Shown in pieces: positions 1-9,414 of a DNA stretch of 64,000 bases. This DNA is from JARBAU01 sp029237525 (GTDB lineage Archaea; Thermoproteota; Nitrososphaeria; Nitrososphaerales; Nitrososphaeraceae). The stretch lies in contig DATBKT010000132.1 of the NCBI GenBank assembly GCA_036555705.1, positions 62,001-126,000 on the forward strand, in the 5' to 3' direction. A program made the position numbers and the translations under genes. The number at the start of each line of letters is the position of its first letter. The first letter of the stretch is position 1. A model generated the notes under the pieces. The model was not told the origin of the DNA. It saw nothing but the letters and a program-made list of their open reading frames with translations, and did not search any database.

Positions 1-1
1 A

Positions 2-832
2 GAATATCCATTTGCCTCAAAAGACAAGAAAGGAAGATTACTAGTAGGAGCTGCAGTTGGTGTAAAGGGAGATTACTTGGAACGGACCGAAGCACTTTTA
101 GAAAGTGGTGCTGACTCCATAGTAGTTGATATAGCACACGGCCATAGTGATAATGCAATCAACACTGTTCGAAACATCAAAAAGGCATTTCCAAACTGCG
201 AACTAATAGCTGGAAATATAGCTACAGGAGAGGGTACAAAAGACCTAATCGCTGCTGGAGTCGATGCGGTCAAAATCGGAGTAGGTTCGGGCTCAATTTG
301 TATAACTAGGGTTGTTACTGGCTCAGGGGTCCCACAGTTAACTGCAGTTATGGATAGTGTAAAGATCGCCAAGGATCACGATGTACCTTTGATATCTGAT
401 GGTGGAATCAGAACTTCAGGTGATGCAACAAAGGCTATTGCCGCAGGCTCTTCTTCAGTAATGGTTGGAAGCTTATTCGGAGGTACTGACGAAAGCCCGG
501 GTAAGACTTTGGTCAAAAACGGCAAAAAGTTCAAGATGTATCGAGGTATGGCTTCTTTCTATGCTTCACTCGGAAGAAAATTTAGAGAAGAAGGTCAGGA
601 AATTGTTGATTCTGATGATCTTAACGATTATGTTCCGGAAGGGGTTGAGGCTATGGTCCCATACAAGGGCAGTGTAGTCGAAATTATTAGACAACTAGTA
701 GGTGGATTACGGTCGGGATTAAGCTATTGTGGAGCCAAGACAATATTGGATATGCAGAATAATGCAAGTTTTGTAAAAATATCTTCTGCTGGTTTTCTGG
801 AAAGTCAGCCTCATGACGTGGATCTTATGTAG
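2..832 (+). CDS. guaB: IMP dehydrogenase, C-terminal part (cut by window start)
   Basis: Oxidises IMP to XMP with NAD+, the committed step of GMP synthesis. The frame is open from base 2, so the gene starts before the window. A TTG at base 77 is internal, because the barrel strand encoded before it (ending GAAVGVKGDY) is part of the family. Visible elements are the substrate-binding GIRTSGD-type loop, the catalytic Cys loop (GVGSGSIC followed by ITR) and the flap region (GMASFYASLGR, then YVPEGVEAMVPYKG) before the C-terminal LRSGLSYCGA segment. The CBS domains found in most homologues would lie upstream and cannot be judged. GMP reductase is the alternative, but the YVPEGVEA flap favours IMPDH. 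Confidence 0.93.
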   Translation, partial: EYPFASKDKKGRLLVGAAVGVKGDYLERTEALLESGADSIVVDIAHGHSDNAINTVRNIKKAFPNCELIAGNIATGEGTKDLIAAGVDAVKIGVGSGSICITRVVTGSGVPQLTAVMDSVKIAKDHDVPLISDGGIRTSGDATKAIAAGSSSVMVGSLFGGTDESPGKTLVKNGKKFKMYRGMASFYASLGRKFREEGQEIVDSDDLNDYVPEGVEAMVPYKGSVVEIIRQLVGGLRSGLSYCGAKTILDMQNNASFVKISSAGFLESQPHDVDLM

Positions 833-1411
833 ACATTAAAACTACATTATATACTAGATTCATAAATTATGCTGTATTTGCTGAGACATTCGAAAAATAA
901 TCGCAATAGCGAAAAAGTCTTGACAAATTACAATTAGATAGGATAGCTAAGAACAGACTGTTCTACACGGGTTAATGCTGAACATGATCAGAGACCTAAC
1001 GTACTTTTTGATCAAAAGATAAAGTTAGCCACTGAAGACCTGGAGCCTTACTAATTAGATCATCTGAAAACGCGCATATCAATAGAAAATGCGCTACTTC
1101 GTCATCTATGAGTATAATATTTGCGAGATTGCCTCTTGTACCTGTGTAGATGGAATTATTACTGCCACAAGCAGCACTCGCTGCTATGATCACGAACTGA
1201 CCAAACTCCAGGTCTTTGTCAGCCTCTATTTTTTAATTTGCCGATATCAATCTGTAATCGATGCAGAATATTTACTATAACTAGAGGCAATTCTTACCTT
1301 ATGAGATGTCTAATTTAATCTGATTTGATTTTATACCGTAATTAAGTATACTTTATATCGAATATCGATATTGTTTATAAGTAACTGTGCTAGAGGAGAA
1401 GAATTGATTGA
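833..1411. other. Gene-free stretch between guaB and phosphoribosyltransferase
   Basis: No supported gene. A 65-codon reading frame on the minus strand (996-1193) matches no family I know. The right end carries the TATA-like box of the next gene. Confidence 0.5.
1372..1381 (+). promoter_or_regulatory. TATA-like box upstream of phosphoribosyltransferase
   Basis: tttataagta lies about 35 bp before the ATG at 1412, and a purine-rich GAGGAG follows at about 1393-1398, about 13 bases before the ATG. This would give a short leader with a ribosome binding site, unlike the leaderless genes elsewhere in the window. Confidence 0.45.
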
Positions 1412-2131
1412 ATGTTTGAGTCAATACTAAACAAATTTCAGTTAAAATTTAAGAATAGAGAGTGGGCCGCAAATGTATTGGCCGAATCACTAAAAGATAT
1501 ACTAAAAAATGAAAAGATAAATAGTAAAGATATATCTATCTTTGGTATTCCACGTGGTGGAGTAATAACTGGAGATGTCGTTGCTCAACAGCTTAATGCA
1601 AGTTTTAATATTCTGATGCCAAGGAAAATAGCAGCACCTCATAACGAAGAATTAGCGATAGGTGCGGTAATGGAAGATGGTACCACATATCTGAATGACG
1701 ATTTAGTTAGAATACTGAATATTTCACAACAATATATAGAGCAAGTTAAATCTGAGCAGATCGAAGAGATAAAACGCAGACGCTCGCTTTATCAAAATAA
1801 GACTGTTAATGACAGTTTCAGTCTGACTCAAGATATTATAGGTAAAAGTAAAACTGTGGTCTTGGCAGATGACGGAGCTGCTACGGGTGCTACGCTTTTA
1901 GCTGCGGCAAGATGGATAAAAGGTAAAAATTTGCCAATCCAATTAATAATTGCCACTCCCATTGCACCAAAAGAAATCTTAACTAGACTAAAGAAAGAAG
2001 TAAACCATGTCGAGGTTATTATATCTCCCTCTACTTCTAGTTTCAAATCAGTTGGTCAATACTATCAAAGTTTTGAACAGGTTACAGATGAACAAGTCAT
2101 TGAAATTATGAGACGAAGAGGCTCCTTGTGA
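1412..2131 (+). CDS. Predicted phosphoribosyltransferase (COG1926-like)
   Basis: A 239-residue type I phosphoribosyltransferase-fold protein. The PRPP-binding loop is clear at residues 149-161 (VVLADDGAATGAT). Upstream, the RGG near residue 48 and the segment RKIAAPHNEELAIGAV (71-86) match the stand-alone predicted phosphoribosyltransferases of COG1926, whose substrate is not established. An insertion rich in charged residues (about 105-145) separates the two halves. The start ATG at 1412 is preceded by GAGGAG. It stands alone between two spacers, so context adds no function. A purine-salvage role beside guaB is possible but unproven. Confidence 0.85.
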   Translation: MFESILNKFQLKFKNREWAANVLAESLKDILKNEKINSKDISIFGIPRGGVITGDVVAQQLNASFNILMPRKIAAPHNEELAIGAVMEDGTTYLNDDLVRILNISQQYIEQVKSEQIEEIKRRRSLYQNKTVNDSFSLTQDIIGKSKTVVLADDGAATGATLLAAARWIKGKNLPIQLIIATPIAPKEILTRLKKEVNHVEVIISPSTSSFKSVGQYYQSFEQVTDEQVIEIMRRRGSL

Positions 2132-2479
2132 TAAGAAGGTTCATCCATTAATTAATATCATTTCAATTATCAAAACCTAGCTGGCAGCGAATTAATTGAG
2201 TTAGACTTTTGAATCCTTAACAAAAGTATTACTTAGAAGACCTTACTATGCAAATAGTAATTTATTATTGTAAATGCCAGAAGAGAGCCTGTTATTCCCG
2301 CAAATTCTGTCAGTTTTAAAATATTAGTATCTATTTTCGCAGTACCTGATCCATACATTTCTATTACCCATTACTCAATTTATCCAAATTTAGAAAAGAA
2401 TCAAATTTTTAGTTGATCCGATTTAAGCATCTCGTAAAATTTGTCACATTAAATACCTTATTGGATTGAGAGATCAAAT
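2132..2479. other. Gene-free stretch
   Basis: AT-rich DNA between convergent genes. I see no gene, RNA or clear repeat. Confidence 0.5.
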
Positions 2480-3111
2480 CTATAGACGAGTTTGGTTATG
2501 ACAACAAAAATTCGATAGCATTCTATAGAGGCATGCGCCAACGCCAATACTACAAACAAGAATTGCTCGACAAAAAGCCATAAAATTTTGGCCACCACCC
2601 TTCTCCACCTTACCAGCTTCTTTCATCTCTCTGATAACTAATTCCATATAGTTCTTCATCTCGACTTCTGTCATAGGTGGTTCAACTCCCGTCTCTCCCA
2701 TGATATTTGAAGCCTTCTCTGCTAGTGTCAATACTAGACCTTGCAATTCTCTTTCCATTTGAGTACTGCCAATATGGTCTAATAATTTTGATTGCTCCAT
2801 TACGGATTTTCTAATTGTTTGGCATAACGCCTTATCTTGAGACACTGAAATAGCTGAAAAATAAAATCCACTGTATATCAAGAAGATAATCCAGTAAATG
2901 ATACTCCAACTAGACCATATGGAGGATATGCAGCCTGAGATACCATAACGGAATCAGCTATATAAAAGAGAACGAAACCGTATGCAGCAATTATCATATT
3001 GTTCCTAATAGCACTATCTCCCTGAAGGGTTTTTGCGACCGATAAAAATGCAGCCCCAAATATGACTCCTGCAAGAATTGATGCTCCAGAAGTGATAATC
3101 ATGTTGGTCAT
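2480..3111 (-). pseudogene. Frameshifted membrane protein gene
   Basis: Two adjacent reading frames together look like one protein of about 211 residues. The first (3111-2878, 77 codons) encodes one or two membrane segments and ends GVSFTGLSS then TGA. The second (from 2881, TTG) continues with a membrane segment and SAISVSQDKA, followed by a helical region that is largely hydrophilic. From memory, thaumarchaeal relatives read GLSS, about eight hydrophobic residues, then SAIS without interruption. Here a shift of one base at about 2880 restores exactly that spacing. A single-base deletion is therefore the simplest reading, although a sequencing error or programmed -1 frameshift is not excluded. 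Function is unknown. Confidence 0.65.
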
Positions 3112-3340
3112 TGCATTTACATTTTCTGATGGACTAAAATATCTTAAAGTAAAAAGAGGACGCCCAGTCTAAAGCAGATTTTCGTTGGTTATCCAATCAA
3201 ATTCAGGATAAGTAAATCAGAAAACATGGTTATATTAAATGTGGAAAGCGCACTAGAGATAAACTTCTCGACTATGGATGTGAAAAATACAAGAAATGGC
3301 AATAGTTGGTAATTAATAGATAATTTTGAAAGGTAATTTC

Positions 3341-3350
3341 TATATATAAT
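3341..3350 (+). promoter_or_regulatory. TATA-like box before the interrupted exported-protein gene
   Basis: tatatataat is centred about 22 bp before the ATG at 3368, suitable for a leaderless transcript. The promoter looks intact although the coding region is broken. Confidence 0.45.
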
Positions 3351-3367
3351 CTTCTTAGATAAAATCT

Positions 3368-3640
3368 ATGTTTAAAACACTAATAACTACTGCACTATTA
3401 GTAATTACAGGAGCAGCTTTACTCCTTACACGCTCCCTATAAACAGCAAAGGCCGACATTCCAAGTAATGCTAACAGGGTAGGACAAACAGTAAATAATA
3501 ATGGATTTCAATCGAGCAGCAATCAACAATACATGCAAATTTGTAAAGGATCTCAAAGTGCTCAAGCATGCGTAACTTCATTAATTGGCAATGGACCATT
3601 TACTTCTGGTTTAGCACGTGGCGTCAACAAACCTAGATAA
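3368..3640 (+). pseudogene. Small exported protein gene interrupted by in-frame TAA
   Basis: Reading from ATG 3368 gives a classic signal peptide start (MFKTLITTALLVITGAALLL). A TAA at codon 25 (3440-3442) follows, then the same frame runs on with TAKADIPSNAN and stays open to a TAA at 3638-3640, 91 codons in all. The post-stop part begins with an AKA-type signal cleavage site and contains two cysteines (in ICKGSQSAQAC). It is exactly what should follow the signal peptide, so the stop looks like a recent nonsense mutation. Function unknown. Small Cys-containing exported proteins rich in Asn, Gln and Ser also occur at 3969-4607. Confidence 0.6.
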
Positions 3641-3968
3641 ATAAATAAATTGCTAAGAACTAATAACTTTTTTTGTTTTAGCGTAGCGATGGGCACAAAA
3701 ATTGTGGGCTAGCCAATTGATATCTGTACAAAGTAGCAGCTAGTCGATTCGAATCAGCATACTAACTCCATTAGCCAGCAATAAGTTTCATAAACAGACA
3801 GTGTCTGACCTTTTAGTACATTCTGCATAATTATACCGCGAATGGGGTTATAGCTCGAATCGAGAGACGACAGGTATAAAGATCATCAAAAAATGCTGTG
3901 ACATAGGTCTAAACTGCCCTTTCCATCAGGTCGTAAAGGATATATATTACTGCACAGCATGAGGTGTT
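3641..3968. other. Gene-free stretch
   Basis: No gene recognised. A run ttattctgcataattatacc and scattered short palindromic bits are not enough for a call. Confidence 0.4.
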
Positions 3969-4607
3969 TCAAGTTCGACCCCGGTTAAGTAATCCCCCTG
4001 AATTAGTAACGTTGTTATTGAACGTACCATTGCAGGAGTTACTTTTTGCAGAAGATAAGCCAGCGGTATGACAGGCTTGTGATTGGCTTGCAGTGGTTGG
4101 TATTGAAATACTTGGATCAGTTGATCCTCTATGGCCTCCTCCTCCGTTATTCCCACTACCTGAGCCTCCTCCTCCGTTATTCCCACTACCTGAGCCTCCT
4201 CCTCCGTTATTCCCACTACCTGAGCCTCCTCCTCCGGATTGTGCTCCAATTACGTTTACCGCATTACCATTTCCATATATTTGATTAGACAAGTTTTGGC
4301 AAGTAATGTCAGATGCTCCATTGTCATTTCCACAAATATTGGCCTGTGCGGTAGATTGGCTTTGGCTACGATGAGCGCCATGTCCATTGTCGCTACTGCC
4401 GTCGCCAGAGCCTCCACCATGATGGCCACCATTAGCATGAATTATACCCTGTACTGCAGCAGGTTGTGTTACTAAGCCTAAGACTAAGCATGTCGTTGCC
4501 AGTAAAGCAACAACGACTACTGGTATCAGCACTTTATTATACGTTAGGAGATTAGTCAATTCAGTGAGCTGAATATGGTAGCGAAATATTTCTGTGTTCG
4601 AAACCAT
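3969..4607 (-). CDS. Exported Gly/Ser/Asn-rich repeat protein
   Basis: A 212-residue protein of unknown function. An N-terminal hydrophilic stretch (about 1-26) precedes a strong hydrophobic segment (about 27-48), which acts as a membrane anchor or signal. The rest should be outside the cell. It contains a Gly/His-rich region, two cysteines in an ICGNDNG...ITC arrangement, then a low-complexity block of ten-residue units (GGGGSGSGNN) repeated about three times, and a C-terminal CHTAG...SNSCNG part with two more cysteines. The four cysteines could form disulphides, and the repeats resemble a flexible linker. A surface or extracellular-matrix role is inference only. Confidence 0.7.
   Translation of the reverse strand: MVSNTEIFRYHIQLTELTNLLTYNKVLIPVVVVALLATTCLVLGLVTQPAAVQGIIHANGGHHGGGSGDGSSDNGHGAHRSQSQSTAQANICGNDNGASDITCQNLSNQIYGNGNAVNVIGAQSGGGGSGSGNNGGGGSGSGNNGGGGSGSGNNGGGGHRGSTDPSISIPTTASQSQACHTAGLSSAKSNSCNGTFNNNVTNSGGLLNRGRT
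4135..4236 (-). repeat. 30-bp tandem repeat, about 3.3 copies
   Basis: Three perfect 30-bp copies occupy 4141-4170, 4171-4200 and 4201-4230, with partial units at both edges. They encode the Gly-Ser-Asn units of the exported protein in which they lie, and are expected to vary in copy number. Confidence 0.95.
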
Positions 4608-5532
4608 TAGTAAGCTGTATTTGTATTTATGAATGATAACAAATTCTTATCGTATTTGTGTTATAGTAAATAGTAAAAAGTAAATAGTAAATAGTATATT
4701 ATAGAGTTTTGTACGAATATCTGAATATCAAACATGGAATATTCTTATATTTGGTCCTCACGAATTTTGATACTATTAGTATTAGCTTTATAATTTAACA
4801 CTTTTTTATTGATTAGCCAGTTTGTGTAAACCATATTAGTATTTTTTGAAGTTGATTTCAAATTCTTATTAAGGATGATCACTGAATTTACCTACTAATA
4901 ATAGATCCTATCTCCACTTTGTATTACAACATTATATCCTTTCTCAAACAAATAGAATGATTATTAGACACATCTATATTTGCTTACATAAAACGGAAAT
5001 ATATGTAGAATTTCTCCACAGCAGCAGTAGGTAAATCCTGGTCCAATAGTCACACACATAATCAATAATGAAAATATGCTGTTAGTTCCTTATTTGTATT
5101 AGTAAAATAAATGAAAATTCCCTTTTTGAAATTCTAAATATGTGTGATGTGTTTGTCGGTACCATTTTTGATAATGAACATCAGACATCGATTGAGTGGT
5201 GCTGTATAAATAAGTGTATGATCTACCGTTTTTCTGGGCGGGGCGATATGCTCTAGGACATTATTGACGAAAACGTAACAAGTGCCTCGGTACATTGTAA
5301 AATTGGCACTATTTTCCAGTTTGTTTCTGAGGGCTTTCGCATGTCATTGTCGTGGACTATAAATCTATGAATATTATCCATTCATAGTAGGACAGGATAT
5401 GGTGAGATCAAAACAGAGTTATTCACCTATCATCTAAATTGTTAACATAACTTTAGGGAGTAATTTTGATATCCTGAATTTATGAATCGTATATATGAGA
5501 CTATGTCCTGCAATAGAGTTGGCTTCTATTAA
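4608..5532. other. Long gene-free stretch
   Basis: No supported gene in 925 bp. It holds a short AT repeat (4663-4697) and a slightly GC-richer patch near 5237-5345 containing inverted arms agtgcc (5281-5286) and ggcact (5305-5310). An unrecognised small RNA is possible there. Confidence 0.4.
4663..4697. repeat. Short TAGTAAA-type tandem repeat
   Basis: About four to five imperfect copies of a 7-bp TAGTAAA unit lie just upstream of the minus-strand exported protein gene. Slippage-prone; any regulatory effect is unknown. Confidence 0.7.
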
Positions 5533-7335
5533 ATGCCAAGTAAAGTTAGATCGAAAGTTGGCACTTGGGACTTGCGAGATCTTGACGAGTTATATAATAA
5601 GAGATTTGAAAAATTTTTGCAAGCAATAGAAGAGAAAGTAAAAAAAGTAGAATCAAAACAGCTAATACTCGTAGATACAATATCCACAAATGATTTTAAA
5701 AGCCTTCTATTTGAAATTGAAGATCTTTCAGAGAATATGGGCATAGCGGCTGGATATTCCCATTTGATGTACGCTTCCGATACTTCCTCGAATGAAGGCG
5801 CTGCTCTTATGACAAAAATGGATGGGCTTTCATCCAAATTCACTAATAGACTTTTGTTCTTTGATACATGGTTTAAGAAGCAATTAAATGAGGATGAGTC
5901 TCGTAGGCTCATAAATTCTGTACCGGAAGTATACAAAGAATTTCTTATGCACAAAAGATTGCTTTCAAAGTACACACTAACAGAGCCGGAAGAAAGAATT
6001 ATCAATACTCTGGAGGTAACAGGGACCAATGCATTAATCAAAATTTATGATAGATTTTCCAACGCATTAGAATTTATAGTTACCATAAAGAAGAATAGAA
6101 CTACTATTAATAGAAAATTTTTCAGTAAGGAAAAATTAATCTCCATGGTAAGAAGTCATAGAAAGGAAGAGAGGGAATCTGCATATAGATCCTTATTGCA
6201 GGTATACGAGAAAAACTCCGGGGTATTATCAGAAATCTACATTAATCGAGTTATCCAGTGGCGAGACGAATACATGAACATGAGAGGATTTGATTCTGCC
6301 ATTTCAGTTCGAAATATGTATAACAATATAGCCGATTCTACAGTCCAGACATTATTAGATGTATGCAGGCGTAACGCACCTATTTTTCATCTTTATTTCA
6401 AAGAAAAGGCAAGGGCGCTCGGCGTAAAAAAACTTCATAGATATCATCTATACGCCCCGCTGCCCTCGAACGGAAGCAATAGAAAGAAAATTGCCTACGT
6501 TCAAGCCAAGAATTTAGTACTAAGGACATTTGAAGATTTTAGTCCTTCATTTAGAGAGTTTGCGGAAAAACTATTCGTTACTAAACACCTAGACTATGAA
6601 ATAAGGAAAAATAAACAGAGTGGAGCATTTTGTTCTACACTCTCGCCCAAGGTAACCCCTTATGTACTCCTCAATTATGACGGCAAGCGTAGGGATATTT
6701 CTACCATGTCTCATGAGTTAGGTCATGCAATTCATAGTATCTGTGCCTCGTCTAATCCATATTTTGTAGCTCATGCTCCACTTCCACTCGCGGAAACTGC
6801 ATCTGTATTCGCAGAGATGCTCTTAAATGATAAGATGTGCCATGGGCTGAAATCTGATGAGCGTATGTCTTTTCAGGCTCAGCAGATTGATGATTTCTAC
6901 GCCACAATAATGCGACAGGCCTATTTTACGATTTTTGAGATCGATGCGCATAAGGCTATTGCAGATTCCAACATGCCCGCCGATGGCATAGCTGAAATGT
7001 ATCTCGACAATTTACGACAACAGTTCGGTAAATCGGTAGATGTTTCTATGGACTTCAAATGGGAATGGTTGTTCATACCACACTTTTATCATACTCCATT
7101 TTATTGCTATGCGTATTCATTTGGCAATTTACTAGCGTTGTCACTTTATGGCCAGTACATGAAGGATGATAACGAGTTTATACCGAAATATATGGGAATA
7201 TTATCTGCTGGTGGTTCACGAAAACCTGAGACCCTGTTAAAAGAGGCCGGCATAGATATTACTTCTGAAGAATTTTGGCAACAAGGTTTCGATTTAGTTT
7301 CAGATAGAATCGAGTCATTAAGGGGCGAGAGATGA
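5533..7335 (+). CDS. pepF: Oligoendopeptidase F (M3 family metallopeptidase)
   Basis: A cytosolic zinc peptidase that cleaves short peptides, 600 residues, the usual length for PepF. The zinc motif HELGH is at residues 394-398, preceded by STMS, and the third ligand is probably Glu421 in PLAETAS. The long N-terminal helical half (about 1-200) and the C-terminal PHFYHTPFYCYAYSFG segment, which shapes the substrate channel, are both present. No signal peptide is seen. The ATG at 5533 has a TATA-like stretch about 40 bp upstream. Transcribed alone. The role in peptide turnover is from family knowledge. Confidence 0.95.
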   Translation: MPSKVRSKVGTWDLRDLDELYNKRFEKFLQAIEEKVKKVESKQLILVDTISTNDFKSLLFEIEDLSENMGIAAGYSHLMYASDTSSNEGAALMTKMDGLSSKFTNRLLFFDTWFKKQLNEDESRRLINSVPEVYKEFLMHKRLLSKYTLTEPEERIINTLEVTGTNALIKIYDRFSNALEFIVTIKKNRTTINRKFFSKEKLISMVRSHRKEERESAYRSLLQVYEKNSGVLSEIYINRVIQWRDEYMNMRGFDSAISVRNMYNNIADSTVQTLLDVCRRNAPIFHLYFKEKARALGVKKLHRYHLYAPLPSNGSNRKKIAYVQAKNLVLRTFEDFSPSFREFAEKLFVTKHLDYEIRKNKQSGAFCSTLSPKVTPYVLLNYDGKRRDISTMSHELGHAIHSICASSNPYFVAHAPLPLAETASVFAEMLLNDKMCHGLKSDERMSFQAQQIDDFYATIMRQAYFTIFEIDAHKAIADSNMPADGIAEMYLDNLRQQFGKSVDVSMDFKWEWLFIPHFYHTPFYCYAYSFGNLLALSLYGQYMKDDNEFIPKYMGILSAGGSRKPETLLKEAGIDITSEEFWQQGFDLVSDRIESLRGER

Positions 7336-7614
7336 CTTGAATTTATATGGTGAAATTATACAACTTGGCAATGATGATAATCCGGAAACATTTGGAGATC
7401 AAAATGCTTCCAAGAGGATTCAGAAGTGGTGTCATATTTGATCTCGTGTGAAACATACAATGATGTTTACCGAGTTTCGTTTGGTTTGTAGATTTTGGGT
7501 ACACTTAATGAGTATTATAAAAAATTTGAAAGAGGATTAAAATATTCTATCGAACATAGTCGTCTTGCATTATAGAAATCAGGAGAGATTTGCTCACTCG
7601 CTCTAGCTAATTTG

Positions 7615-8295
7615 CTATGGATAAATTTGCTCTCCGGTGTATCTGTCTATAATTTTGATTGCTTTTGTCGGACAAGTTTGGGCCGCAGCTAGTATCTCAT
7701 CGAAGGTGGCATCTACTTCCGAGACGACTTTTGCCTTAGGGTTTATCCTCTTATTTTTTTCTACTACAAATACCTTTGGTGCAAGTGTCTCGCAACTACC
7801 GAAAGCCATACAAAGTGAGGGTTCTACAATTAGATGGAATCGACTTTTCGGGATATCCAGTAGGCCAGAAATCAATGTAGAATTAGTGCTAAATTCGGCA
7901 AATTGGACATAGCTATTCTGACTTTCCGATCGTCTGCGACTAACTTCGTTTATATTCGTAAAGTCATAATTATTAGAATTGTTCGAATTGGAATTCGTTT
8001 TACGGTGAGCAAAACCAACTTCTTCCTGGTTGCTACTTACATGCTGATCTGACTCTTGATGAGTCACAGAGCGATCCATCTCGTAGCCTTGTGAGTGATC
8101 ATAATTGTGTCGCTTATCTTTATCCGATAGAACCTCAAAAGCAGCATTAATCTTTTTTATCATTTCGTCAGAAATTCCCGAAGTATTCCTATCGGGATGG
8201 TATTTTCTAGCAAGTCGTCTATATGCCCTTTTAATCTCGTGATAACTAGCATGTTCGGACACACCAAAAACGGCATAATATCCCTTGCTATCCAA
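7615..8295 (-). CDS. J-domain protein fused to ferredoxin (DnaJ-Fer type)
   Basis: A 226-residue two-domain protein. Residues 1-68 form a J domain with HPD at 33-35, the signature that stimulates DnaK ATPase. A Ser/Asn/Gln-rich linker (about 70-145) follows. Residues about 150-226 resemble a single-cluster ferredoxin with Cys162-x5-Cys168 and Cys208-Pro. With only three cysteines, a 3Fe-4S cluster is the natural inference. DnaJ-Fer fusions are known from Thaumarchaeota and plant chloroplasts. A redox-linked chaperone role is plausible but unproven. No dnaK or grpE lies nearby. Start ATG at 8295 begins MDSKGYYAVFGV, the expected J-domain start. Confidence 0.9.
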   Translation of the reverse strand: MDSKGYYAVFGVSEHASYHEIKRAYRRLARKYHPDRNTSGISDEMIKKINAAFEVLSDKDKRHNYDHSQGYEMDRSVTHQESDQHVSSNQEEVGFAHRKTNSNSNNSNNYDFTNINEVSRRRSESQNSYVQFAEFSTNSTLISGLLDIPKSRFHLIVEPSLCMAFGSCETLAPKVFVVEKNKRINPKAKVVSEVDATFDEILAAAQTCPTKAIKIIDRYTGEQIYP

Positions 8296-8751
8296 TAATT
8301 CTACAAATACTTATCAGTACTTATCTCTTTTGATAGCACGATTTTTCAAACCCTATTGTTTGCCATCTGACAATTTGTATTCGTGCCACTGGTAATGAAC
8401 CTGATTGGGTCGTTCAAGAGAAACTCCAGAAATGTAGTACTCTACTCCTATCTCTTTCTAAATGGAACCGTATTCCATGTAAAAAAGCTATTCGGTTTTG
8501 ATCGCCTCATTCGAAGCTGAATTCAAGGTGGGTCTACTGGTAATCTCCAATACATTTGCAGTAGTGAATGGTCGAAATAGCAGTTCGGAGCACCTTTAAG
8601 ATTTTAGCAAATCTAAATTTATCAGAATAACTTCGGTAGCATTTGAGAGATATTAAATCAATTGATTGTATGCATTAATGTCTACATCTTTTGCTTCTAC
8701 CAATTATCTAGCCTTGATCTTTATATGTATTAGTTTTAAAAACTGTGCGTA
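8296..8751. other. Gene-free stretch
   Basis: No supported gene. The plus-strand frame at its right end is antisense to the HhH protein gene. Confidence 0.4.
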
Positions 8752-8976
8752 TTATGCCGCAACTACTGAATCTCTAAGAAAACTGCTTCGCTGCTTTGTC
8801 AGCTGGAAATTTTTTGCGGCAATAAAAATTATTTTGGCAACGTATAACTCTATACCCAGAATAGTAGAAATCTCATCTATACCGTAGTGAAGGATTGAAT
8901 CTACAGTGAATCCAGCATCTATCAGCATTTTCTTTAAGCCAGAGGCGATTTCTAATTCCTCAATGCTAGAGTTCAT
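8752..8976 (-). CDS. Small helix-hairpin-helix-like protein
   Basis: A 74-residue protein whose residues about 5-55 look like a single HhH/SAM-like unit of the kind at the N-terminus of RadA and in RNA polymerase alpha. It has an alternating pattern with LKKMLIDAGF, a turn, then ELSTILGI-like and AKIIFIAAKN helices. Such domains bind DNA or mediate pairing, but a free-standing copy has no defined role. Start ATG 8976 (MNSSIEELE). The C-terminal 20 residues are basic and polar. Assignment rests on pattern only. Confidence 0.6.
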   Translation of the reverse strand: MNSSIEELEIASGLKKMLIDAGFTVDSILHYGIDEISTILGIELYVAKIIFIAAKNFQLTKQRSSFLRDSVVAA

Positions 8977-9414
8977 GTTAAGTTCAGACTATGCAAGCAT
9001 AGTATATAATAATTCCCTCAAATATTTTTATAGTAATAATTTCTTGACTATTATATGTTTCAGTTTTCAAAGTACTATTTGATGAGATTGTATGTCGAAT
9101 ATTAATATGTGATCTAATTCACTTTAGTTTAGAGACTAATATAAGGCTAGACTGGTAAATTTTTGCCCAGATAAACAATTTAATGATATCATATTTATTA
9201 AGATGTTATTTAAATATACCAATCATAATATGTTATGTAAATATGATGATTATGCTAATGCAATAATTGGAGAGGTACTTTATGGCATACTTAAAGAAAT
9301 TGTTGATCCTAAAGTTAGCTATGTATCATTAATAAGCCACATGTGTCTATTCGATCTTTTTAGATTTGAAAAATCTTATAACTCTATTTACCCAGGCATT
9401 TCGGAGCAACAAAT
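8977..9414. other. Intergenic region between divergent genes
   Basis: Very AT-rich. It must hold promoters for both flanking genes, and several TATA-like runs are present, too many to choose from. A 77-codon frame here (9203-9436) is not supported. Confidence 0.4.

Noticed and set aside
996..1193. 65-codon minus-strand frame
   Set aside because: Looks mildly protein-like (GTRGNLANIILIDDE) but matches no family I know and lacks a convincing start site.
4046..4288. Plus-strand frames across the 30-bp repeats
   Set aside because: They are antisense shadows of the Gly/Ser/Asn repeat protein; the minus-strand frame has the signal anchor and cysteines.
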